A stretch of DNA of 21,540 nucleotides from Prevotellaceae bacterium (lineage in GTDB: Bacteria > Bacteroidota > Bacteroidia > Bacteroidales > UBA932). Within the stretch, counting starts at the first letter, position 1; each line of letters begins with the position of its first letter. Positions 15,561-21,540 of this stretch are shown piece by piece. The notes beneath the pieces are model-generated. The model did not search any database. It worked only from the letters and a program-made list of their open reading frames with translations, and was not told where the DNA came from. The DNA is taken from NCBI GenBank assembly GCA_031264875.1, contig JAISDK010000194.1, positions 1 to 21,540 on the forward strand, read 5' to 3'. A program made the translations under genes and the position numbers.

Positions 15561-17516
15561 TTATTCATTGCTAATCGTATCTTTCGGCTGTTCGACTTTT
15601 ATTTCTTCCAGCAGGACAGGACTGTTCTGTTTGATAAATTCGATATTTGCATTTACCGAATCGGTCAAATTAAGAATCTTCGTATTGGCAGATTCTATCG
15701 TTTGCGAATTTTTATCGTTCAGATTTATGATGATAACATCTTTCAGGTTGTTTACATCTCTTTCGGTTTCGGTGATCCGGCGGCTGTACGTGTTAAACTC
15801 TATCGATCCCTGCGGATATCTGTTCAGATTGTATTTCAGCAAAACAAGCGTTTTTTCATATCCCAGAAGCGACATTTCGGCATTTCGAGCAAGCCCGGTA
15901 TATTCTTTCAGTTTGCTTGCTTTTTGCAATTCTTCCAAACGGTTATAATAGTGCTTTATTGCATCCTGAGTACGGTCACGGCATATTTGGCATGAAGTCG
16001 ATGACATTTTCTCGCTTAACTGTACAATATTCACGTCCTTAACATCTTCCTTAACGGGAGTCGAATTGAGTTTTAATATCAGAGGATTAAATTCCTGGGC
16101 AAACAGGGAATTTTCAACCTGACTGATTAATGTAGCAATATTCTGACCTTCTTTTGTTTTCGTATTAAAATCCGCGTTAAGATTGTCTCTGTGTCGCAGG
16201 CTTCTCAGTACATTTTCCTGATCAGCAGGTTTTAAGGGGATTCCGCTCCTGTTCAAATCTACCAGAGTGGCGCACATGCCCTTTATTCCTCTCAGAATCG
16301 GATCATTTTCAAGATAGTATGAAGCAAAATCGATAATGGAAGCATATTCCGACCTGAACGATTTGATGAAGATGTTATTATCCTTATATTTAAAGTTAAT
16401 CAGATTATACTCGTTAAGCAGACCCACGTATGACTGCACAATGCTGCCCAGGGCATTATTGGCCGCGTCAATGTTTCCCGTCCGCGCATTAAGCGTGTAT
16501 AATTCTATCTGGCTCTTAAAGTTAGCGAAAATAGTCAGAAAATCGGTAAACGTTTTTTCCTGCTTGTACGTATCGTCGCTTATCAGTTTGTCACGGTAAT
16601 TGTTTTCCACATTGACCTTTCGTTTGTCGATATTTGCAAAATTCACTTCATCGCCGCTGATTCCGTCGAGCTTGTACAGCGACTTGTAATTGGCCACAAC
16701 AATCACAGGATATGTCCTGTACGGCAGCAATTTTTCCAGATCAGCTTTTGTAAGCTCCGCTACCGTGCATGTATCCATAAACTTACCTATAGCGGTGGTA
16801 TTCATGTGTATGGAAGGCGTGTTGGGCGTTACCATCACGTAAACCCGTATCGAATGAAGGCGGGTATCGAAACTTTTCTGTTCAAAAAGCCTTATGGTTG
16901 AACTGAAACGGTATTCCTTTTTCTTAGCGTTGGATTCGATGAAATTACCCATTTCGCCGATAAGAGCTAGAATCGGTTTGCCAATTCCTCCCGTTTGCGC
17001 CAGATTTTGCAGCTGTCTGCCAAAGAATCCCATAATATTGTCCTTATCGCTTGAAGTCAATGCTTTTACATCTATTTTAGCGTCGATATTGTTACCCGCC
17101 GAATACAGCGGCAAATTGTCGATTATACGTATGGCTTCAATATTTTCACTTACAAAAGTCTGGTATTTAGATTCGCTGTCATTGGATATCTGGAAGTTGT
17201 ACAGCGGATAAACCACATCATTGTCGCCAAAATACTTAACGTTCATCAACTGGGCTGTAATATAAAGATATTCCAGTTTTTCACTGGAGAGAATCTTTTT
17301 TTTACCTTTTTTTGTACTCGGCAAGTATATGTCGTTTATCACTTTATCAAACTTGTGACCGTTGAATAGAAACACATCGGTCGACAAATATTGCCATTCT
17401 CCCGAAAAAGGGAACGCCGTCGTATCGGCAAAACACATTCTTGTCTCAACAGCTTGCGCATCAGAGAATACGTGAAAAATCACGGTTAATAACAGAGTAA
17501 CAAATATCTTTTTCAT
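15561..17516 (-). CDS. Unrecognised exported protein with C-terminal coiled coil
   Basis: 651 residues with a clear Sec signal peptide (MKKIFVTLLLTVIFHVFSDAQA) and no other convincing membrane span, so probably periplasmic or surface-associated. I do not recognise the family. The N-terminal half is mixed alpha/beta (for instance HSIRVYVMVTPNTPS, YPVIVVANYKSLYKLDG). The second half is mostly helical; about 515-640 has a coiled-coil character (AIKHYYNRLEELQKASKLKE, then RRITETERDVNNLKD). A single CxxC, Cys509 and Cys512 (TSCQICRDR), could bind metal or form a disulfide. It is a monocistronic gene with its own terminator and a weak promoter-like TGTATTTG just upstream (rc of 17521-17528). No neighbours suggest a role. 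Confidence 0.75.
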   Translation of the reverse strand: MKKIFVTLLLTVIFHVFSDAQAVETRMCFADTTAFPFSGEWQYLSTDVFLFNGHKFDKVINDIYLPSTKKGKKKILSSEKLEYLYITAQLMNVKYFGDNDVVYPLYNFQISNDSESKYQTFVSENIEAIRIIDNLPLYSAGNNIDAKIDVKALTSSDKDNIMGFFGRQLQNLAQTGGIGKPILALIGEMGNFIESNAKKKEYRFSSTIRLFEQKSFDTRLHSIRVYVMVTPNTPSIHMNTTAIGKFMDTCTVAELTKADLEKLLPYRTYPVIVVANYKSLYKLDGISGDEVNFANIDKRKVNVENNYRDKLISDDTYKQEKTFTDFLTIFANFKSQIELYTLNARTGNIDAANNALGSIVQSYVGLLNEYNLINFKYKDNNIFIKSFRSEYASIIDFASYYLENDPILRGIKGMCATLVDLNRSGIPLKPADQENVLRSLRHRDNLNADFNTKTKEGQNIATLISQVENSLFAQEFNPLILKLNSTPVKEDVKDVNIVQLSEKMSSTSCQICRDRTQDAIKHYYNRLEELQKASKLKEYTGLARNAEMSLLGYEKTLVLLKYNLNRYPQGSIEFNTYSRRITETERDVNNLKDVIIINLNDKNSQTIESANTKILNLTDSVNANIEFIKQNSPVLLEEIKVEQPKDTISNE

Positions 17517-17787
17517 TTCACAAATACAATTTAAAAATAATTTGCAAATTTAGGGATTTTATACAGAATACAGTTAAAAACCGTTAAAATTTATGCGAAA
17601 ATCCCCAAAAAGCATCATTTATCAGCTCCGGAAAGGCAGAAAAAACAAATTTTGCCATATTTTTACACAATTGAATCGCACTGTATATTCAGTTAAATAT
17701 CACTTGTTTATATCAGATATAAGAATAAATATTTAACGAAAATGAACAATTTATTTCATTTTTTCTATGAAATATAAAAATTTCATA

Positions 17788-17795
17788 TACCTTTG
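17788..17795 (+). promoter_or_regulatory. -7 element (TACCTTTG) before a candidate small RNA
   Basis: Perfect TAnnTTTG, not followed by a credible ORF, but by a stable hairpin and T-tract 50-130 bp downstream. No -33 TTTG at the expected distance. Confidence 0.5.
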
Positions 17796-17801
17796 TCCCC
17801 A

Positions 17802-17928
17802 ACAAAATGTGAGATTTTATTTTTGCGGATAAAAAGATAATATAAGTAGTGGAGTGTATCCCTTCGGAAAACTCAATATTATTTGCTTCAAACTTTAAAC
17901 AATTCCTCTAACATTCCACTACTTTTTT
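17802..17928 (+). ncRNA. Candidate small RNA ending in an intrinsic terminator
   Basis: If transcription starts about 7 bp after the -7 element, a transcript of roughly 125 nt would end at the T-tract 17923-17928. Its 3' part is closed by a 14-bp stem, 17844-17857 (aagtagtggagtgt) with 17911-17924, with one G-U pair and a 53-nt loop containing cttcgg. The stem plus T6 is a strong terminator. No ORF of note fits inside. It is not homologous by eye to SRP RNA, 6S, tmRNA or a known riboswitch. Alternatives: a leader/attenuator for the downstream ligase gene, or a terminator of unknown transcript. The rest of 17517-17787 and 17929-18000 is AT-rich and I see nothing defined in it. Confidence 0.45.
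17844..17928 (+). terminator. Rho-independent terminator hairpin
   Basis: A 14-bp stem (17844-17857 / 17911-17924) directly followed by TTTTTT. The 53-nt loop is much longer than in ordinary terminators, which is why a structured RNA is suspected. Confidence 0.6.
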
Positions 17929-18007
17929 CATGAACTCACGGGGAACACAAAAAGTTTATTTTTCAGTTTTTTTTTTACCGGCGTAATCATATTGTAAATT
18001 GTTTTCT

Positions 18008-18015
18008 TACTTTTG
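18008..18015 (+). promoter_or_regulatory. -7 element (TACTTTTG) upstream of the acyl-CoA ligase gene
   Basis: Perfect TAnnTTTG 172 bp before ATG 18188. The distance leaves a leader of about 165 nt, which contains a 51-codon ORF. Confidence 0.5.
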
Positions 18016-18028
18016 CAGCCTGAAAATT

Positions 18029-18184
18029 ATGGCTTATATAGTGAATTATAAGCCGTATAAGAATATAATAGATTGGTATGCTTGTTTTTTAAAGTATGTT
18101 AAAGTGTTAAACTGTTACATGAGGATGACGTCAAACAAAAGAAATTGTGACAAAATGCGATATATAATCACGGAAATAAATTGA
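18029..18184 (+). CDS. Possible 51-codon upstream ORF (leader peptide candidate)
   Basis: An ATG at 18029, 14 bp past the -7 element, opens a 51-codon frame ending TGA 3 bp before the ligase ATG. The peptide is basic and Tyr-rich (MAYIVNYKPYKNIIDWYACF...) with no recognised domain. The tight placement is suggestive, but the region is AT-rich and the frame could be chance. Reported because its end sits so close to the next start. Confidence 0.25.
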   Translation: MAYIVNYKPYKNIIDWYACFLKYVKVLNCYMRMTSNKRNCDKMRYIITEIN

Positions 18185-18187
18185 ATC

Positions 18188-19849
18188 ATGAGAATAGAAC
18201 AAGGAGAAAGTTTGAAAACTTTAAAAGATTTACTGGAGTATTCATCAGAAAAATATGCTTCAAACGTGATGAATGCTTTTGTAGGAGACAAACCGGTTTC
18301 TTACAGAGAGTTTGAGGAAAAAGTGAGGAGTTTGCGCGAAACCATGATTTCCTTGGGAATAGGGCATGGAGACAAAGTCGCTATACTCACGCATAACACT
18401 CCAAAATACAGCGTGATATACTTTGCTGCCGTATCCATGGGAGCGATAGTGGTTCCGCTGTTGCCGGATTTTTCATCTACCGAAGTCGAAAACATCCTCA
18501 GCCATTCCGACAGCAAGGCAATATTTGTAACCAAACGGTTAAGATACAAAATTGATGCTGTAAACCTGCCGGAGCTGAAAATAAGGTTCGATGTCGATAC
18601 TTTTTCCGTATATGAAAACGGGAATGAAGCTAATACGGCAAAAAGCGTGGAAAAAGAAGTGCTTCCCGACGATATTGCAAGTATAGTATATACGTCGGGC
18701 ACTACTGGAAAATCCAAGGGAGTTATCCTGACCCACCATAATCTCGTTGCCCAGTTAAAAATGGTAATCAAGATTCAGCCGGTGGACGAAAACAGTGTCT
18801 TCCTGTCGATTTTACCTCTTCCACACACATACGAAGGCAGTCTTGGCTTTTTGCTGCCTATTCTTGGCGGCTCAAGCGTATATTATCTGGAGAAAGCGCC
18901 GACGCCGGCTATTTTGCTGCCCGCAGTGAAAAAAATAAAACCGACTCACTTACTGACAGTCCCGCTGATTTCCGAAAAAATATTCAAATCCACTGTCCTC
19001 CCGCAATTTAATAAGCGCACGGTGACTCGGTATTTATATAAAACGAGCATAGGGAGGAAGCTGCTGCACCGCATTGCAGGAAAAAAACTGTACAAAACAT
19101 TCGGCGGCAGACTGGTGTTTTTCGGAATAGGAGGAGCAAAACTGGATTATTATACCGAACGGTTTCTGTATGAGGCAAAATTCCCTTACGCAATAGGTTA
19201 CGGTCTGACTGAAACCGCTCCGCTCCTGTCCGCAGCGCTTACCCATAACGTAAAACCCGGATCGGCAGGATTTAAACTCGAAGAGGTTGATATGAAAATC
19301 AATGATGTGAATGATTGCGGAATCGGTGAGCTGTGGGTAAAAAGTCCAAGTCTGATGAAGGGATATTACAAGGAACAGGAACTTACGGACACGGTGATAA
19401 CTCCCGACGGATGGTTTAAAACCGGCGACTTGGTGAATGTCAATTCATCCGGAAGAATTTTTATAAAGGGAAGACTGAAAAATGTGATTCTTACATCCTC
19501 CGGAGAAAATATTTATCCCGAAGATATTGAATCGCTTATAAATAATTTCAGGTTCGTACAGGAATCTCTGGTTGTCGAGCAGAAGGGAAAACTGGTTGCA
19601 ATGGTTAAAATCAATTATGAAGAGCTTGGATTGCAATATAATAAGCTGAAGGAAGAACTGCATAGCAGAATTGAAGAAAATTACCGTGAATTTGAAAAAA
19701 ACATTGACGATTTGAAACAGGAAATCCAACTGTACGTCAATTCCAAAGTAAACCGTTTTTCTCAAATATCGGCAGTTGTAGTGTTGCCTTTCGCTTCGGA
19801 TTTCGAGAAAACATCAACAATGAAAATTAAAAGATATCTATATGGGTAA
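18188..19849 (+). CDS. AMP-forming acyl-CoA synthetase (long-chain fatty acid CoA ligase family)
   Basis: 553-residue ANL-superfamily enzyme that adenylates a carboxylic acid and normally transfers it to CoA. Motifs: P-loop YTSGTTGKSKG (168-178), YGLTETAP (338-345), GWFKTGD (408-414), SSGENIYPEDIE in the hinge region, and a C-terminal KTSTMKIKRYLYG carrying the expected catalytic Lys. SILPLPHTYEG and the N-terminal FVGDKPVSYREFEEKV are characteristic of long-chain ligases of the FadD/FAA type. About 40 residues before the end is a charged helical insert (KLKEELHSRIEENYREFEKN). No signal peptide, so cytosolic or membrane-peripheral. The substrate cannot be read from the sequence; a fatty-acid or envelope-lipid role is likely. 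Confidence 0.88.
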   Translation: MRIEQGESLKTLKDLLEYSSEKYASNVMNAFVGDKPVSYREFEEKVRSLRETMISLGIGHGDKVAILTHNTPKYSVIYFAAVSMGAIVVPLLPDFSSTEVENILSHSDSKAIFVTKRLRYKIDAVNLPELKIRFDVDTFSVYENGNEANTAKSVEKEVLPDDIASIVYTSGTTGKSKGVILTHHNLVAQLKMVIKIQPVDENSVFLSILPLPHTYEGSLGFLLPILGGSSVYYLEKAPTPAILLPAVKKIKPTHLLTVPLISEKIFKSTVLPQFNKRTVTRYLYKTSIGRKLLHRIAGKKLYKTFGGRLVFFGIGGAKLDYYTERFLYEAKFPYAIGYGLTETAPLLSAALTHNVKPGSAGFKLEEVDMKINDVNDCGIGELWVKSPSLMKGYYKEQELTDTVITPDGWFKTGDLVNVNSSGRIFIKGRLKNVILTSSGENIYPEDIESLINNFRFVQESLVVEQKGKLVAMVKINYEELGLQYNKLKEELHSRIEENYREFEKNIDDLKQEIQLYVNSKVNRFSQISAVVVLPFASDFEKTSTMKIKRYLYG

Positions 19850-20026
19850 TAATATATTGCCTGCTTTATCTGGCGCCGCTGCATAAGTCTGTACCGTTGT
19901 CACGGCCAATTCATATTATACTTCGCGCGATGTAATTTTGTGAGATGTTATCGTATTTGCATAGCATGAGTTAAAGAGTTTTTTTACTTTTTCTTGCCTG
20001 TGACATAATTTGGCATAGTATCTCAC

Positions 20027-20034
20027 TACCTTTG
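20027..20034 (+). promoter_or_regulatory. -7 element (TACCTTTG) of the DIP1984-family gene
   Basis: Perfect TAnnTTTG 35 bp before ATG 20070. Just before it ends one arm of an inverted repeat: GTGAGATGTTAT (19940-19951) and ATAGTATCTCAC (20015-20026), 63 bp apart, 10 of 12 positions matching. The spacing is wide for an operator. Nothing else is visible in the 220-bp gap 19850-20069. Confidence 0.5.
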
Positions 20035-20069
20035 CGCCGTGAAATGATAAAGAATAAAAAGAATATATT

Positions 20070-20522
20070 ATGAAATTGGCAGAAGCTCTCAGCATACGTG
20101 CTGACTTACAGAAAAAAGTTTCTCAATTAAAGGAGAGACTGAAAGATAACGTAAAGATTCAAGAGGGAGATGTCCCTGCAGAAGATCCTAAAGAACTGTT
20201 TGAGGAATTGGAAAATAATTTGGTACAATTAGAAAATTTAATCTATCGAATAAATATAACAAACACGAAAACAATATATAAAGGCTCGACTTTAACAAAA
20301 CTGATTGCAACAAAAGACGTACTTTCCCTGCGGGTATCATTAATGCGGGAAGTACTAAATCACACAGTTGAAAGAGAAGACCGGTATGGAAGGCTGGAAA
20401 TAAAGTATATCCGCACAGTCGATGCTTCAGAACTAAGAAAAAGCGTGGACTCATACTCCAAACAGCTGAGGGAACTGGATATGGAAATTCAAAGTTTGAA
20501 TTGGATAACAGAATTAAAATAA
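20070..20522 (+). CDS. DIP1984 family (DUF6847) protein
   Basis: 150 residues, almost all helical. The N-terminus MKLAEALSIRADLQKKVSQL followed by RL, KIQEGDVPAEDPKELFEEL and LIYRINITNTKT is the pattern I know from the DIP1984 family (sometimes annotated septicolysin, a name without solid functional basis). C-terminal helices (RREL/KQLRELDMEIQSLNW) complete the bundle. No enzymatic residues or signal peptide are apparent. It is a single gene with its own promoter; a terminator appears only about 210 bp downstream. Function unknown. Confidence 0.85.
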   Translation: MKLAEALSIRADLQKKVSQLKERLKDNVKIQEGDVPAEDPKELFEELENNLVQLENLIYRINITNTKTIYKGSTLTKLIATKDVLSLRVSLMREVLNHTVEREDRYGRLEIKYIRTVDASELRKSVDSYSKQLRELDMEIQSLNWITELK

Positions 20523-20731
20523 AAATAGAGCGTAGTTTTTTATAGGGGTAGCACCTTCTCATTTGAGAAATTAAACTTCATATGGATTATTGAACGTAAG
20601 CATGCTGTAAAATTGTGCATGTTCAGCATTATTTCAGAAATTATATTTCAAGCCGACAGGCAGAATTATTTTGCATAACCACAATGCTAACTGTAAAAGA
20701 CGAGGGTGGGATGAGGGATTCTTTTTTTTAA

Positions 20732-20759
20732 AGGGCAATCACAACGGTTGCCTTTTTTT
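20732..20759 (+). terminator. Intrinsic terminator
   Basis: GGCAATC (20734-20740) pairs with GGTTGCC (20746-20752) around ACAAC, followed by TTTTTTT. The nearest plus-strand gene end is 20522, so either the DIP1984 transcript has a 210-nt tail or a short independent RNA ends here. Confidence 0.7.
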
Positions 20760-20830
20760 ATTATAAATAACTATCCGTTTTGTTTTGGCGGACTTTACTT
20801 TTTCGACTTGTTGTAAACGATAGATATACT

Positions 20831-20875
20831 GGCGGATGATATAATTGACCCTTCAACATTCGGCAATCGTCCGCC
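20831..20875. repeat. 10-bp inverted repeat in the gap before guaB
   Basis: GGCGGATGAT (20831-20840) and ATCGTCCGCC (20866-20875) pair with one G-U. Related words ggcggac (20788-20794) and cggacgat (20945-20952) occur nearby. No gene is credible in the 497-bp gap 20523-21019; a short hairpin ttctcatttgagaa is the only other structure I see besides the terminator. Confidence 0.5.
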
Positions 20876-20987
20876 TGCGGAACCCGAACATAAGTAAAAC
20901 GATCTGCAAAACAGGATTTAAACACTGTCCTGCCTTTCAGTGGACGGACGATTTGAAAATTCACAGTTGTGATATACAAAAAAGGAT

Positions 20988-20995
20988 TACTTTTG
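20988..20995 (+). promoter_or_regulatory. -7 element (TACTTTTG) of guaB
   Basis: Perfect TAnnTTTG 24 bp before ATG 21020; GTTG at 20966-20969 lies 18 bp upstream as a partial -33 box. Confidence 0.6.
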
Positions 20996-21019
20996 TGCGA
21001 AATTTAATATCTATTTAGT

Positions 21020-21540
21020 ATGGCGATTTATATAGATGATGTTTCAAGAACTTTTGGGGAATACTTATTTATTCCCGGACTTACGACAAAGCAGTGTACT
21101 CCCCCCAATGTATTGTTAAATACACCGTTAGTGAAGTACCGACCGGCAGATTCCAAACCGGCGCTGGAATTGAATATTCCCTTTGTTTCAGCTATCATGC
21201 AGTCGGTTTCAGGACCCGAACTTGCGATAGAATTAGCCCGTAACGGCGGGCTGTCGTTTATTTATGCATCCCAGTCCATTGACACTCAGGCGGAGATGGT
21301 CAGGAAAGTGAAGAAATTCAAGGCGGGGTTTGTAGTGAGCGACTCGAATCTTAAACCCGACAGTACATTGAAGGATGTAATTGACTTGGTGAACATAACA
21401 GGACATTCCACGATAGGGATCACCCACGACGGATCTCCAAACGGGAAACTGCTCGGACTGATAACAAACCGCGACTACAGGCTGGAAAAGGACGATCTGG
21501 ACAGGAAAGTGGGAGAATTTATGACCCCTTTCAATGCGCT
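21020..21540 (+). CDS. guaB: IMP dehydrogenase (N-terminal part, cut by window edge)
   Basis: Converts IMP to XMP, the rate-limiting step of guanine nucleotide synthesis. Only the first 173 codons are in the window; the frame is open to the edge. The translation begins MAIYIDDVSRTFGEYLFIPG and includes NIPFVSAIMQSVSGPELAIELA and GGLSFIYASQSI, which are the beta-barrel start and substrate region of IMPDH. ITHDGSPNGKLLGLITNRDY marks the inserted CBS (Bateman) module, and EFMTPFNA its second half. This VSRTFGEYLFIPG type differs from the common DDVLLIPAYS type and resembles the variant known from Clostridia and Bacteroidales. The catalytic Cys loop is beyond the edge, so it cannot be checked here. 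Confidence 0.93.
   Translation, partial: MAIYIDDVSRTFGEYLFIPGLTTKQCTPPNVLLNTPLVKYRPADSKPALELNIPFVSAIMQSVSGPELAIELARNGGLSFIYASQSIDTQAEMVRKVKKFKAGFVVSDSNLKPDSTLKDVIDLVNITGHSTIGITHDGSPNGKLLGLITNRDYRLEKDDLDRKVGEFMTPFNA

Noticed and set aside
17802..17928. 6S or SRP RNA
   Set aside because: Stem length, total size and conserved loop sequences of those RNAs are not matched; kept only as an unassigned candidate.
20761..20979. 72-codon minus-strand frame before guaB
   Set aside because: No domain, no promoter-like element, and it overlaps the inverted repeat and the guaB promoter approach.

Overview
The window looks like a chromosomal segment of an anaerobic Bacteroidales-type bacterium (phylum Bacteroidota). 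Several genes are preceded by the Bacteroidota -7 element TAnnTTTG (mostly TACCTTTG) rather than an E. coli-type promoter, and Shine-Dalgarno sequences are hardly visible. The housekeeping proteins (DapB, MetX, SerS, GyrB, the GuaB variant) are of the kind I associate with that group. This assignment is inference from promoter style and protein flavour, not a database match.

Layout. 1-430: nested tandem and inverted extragenic repeats, no credible gene. 444-4102: a tight operon of dapB (lysine/peptidoglycan branch), a secreted beta-propeller/OmpA-like protein and metX (methionine branch). 4103-4417: an interspersed repeat, a 74-bp near-perfect palindrome and the serS promoter. 4418-7882: serS, a membrane subunit of a group 4 hydrogenase/complex I-like enzyme (HycD/HyfC/NuoH family) and an acidic amino acid symporter, 6 bp apart each. 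8180-8767: a one-pass membrane protein made almost wholly of an 18-residue coiled-coil repeat. 8927-13328: gyrB, an M23/LysM peptidoglycan hydrolase, an FtsE-type ATPase and a HyfE-like membrane subunit, 14-25 bp apart. 13358-14131 (minus): a ferredoxin-plus-NuoB/HycG-like small subunit. 14224-14294: tRNA-Cys. 14441-15357: a DUF3791/DUF3990 pair, a likely toxin-antitoxin-type accessory module. 15561-17516 (minus): an unrecognised secreted protein. 17517-18187: promoters, a candidate small RNA with intrinsic terminator, and a possible 51-codon upstream ORF. 18188-19849: an acyl-CoA ligase-type AMP-forming enzyme. 20070-20522: a DIP1984-family protein. 21020 to the edge: a truncated guaB (IMP dehydrogenase).

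The most unusual content is the dispersed set of hydrogenase/complex I-like parts. Three subunits (HyfC-, HyfE- and HyfI/NuoB-like) sit in three transcription units among housekeeping genes, with no catalytic large subunit and no antiporter-like subunit in the window. The NuoB-like protein has kept its fold signature but lost three of the four cysteines that normally hold the proximal/N2 iron-sulfur cluster (now Asp, Asp, Asn), while its ferredoxin cysteines are intact. If these parts work together, the complex would be a divergent, possibly electron-transfer-rewired relative of group 4 hydrogenases. The M23 protease next to ftsE also suggests a local FtsEX-type cell-wall hydrolysis unit.
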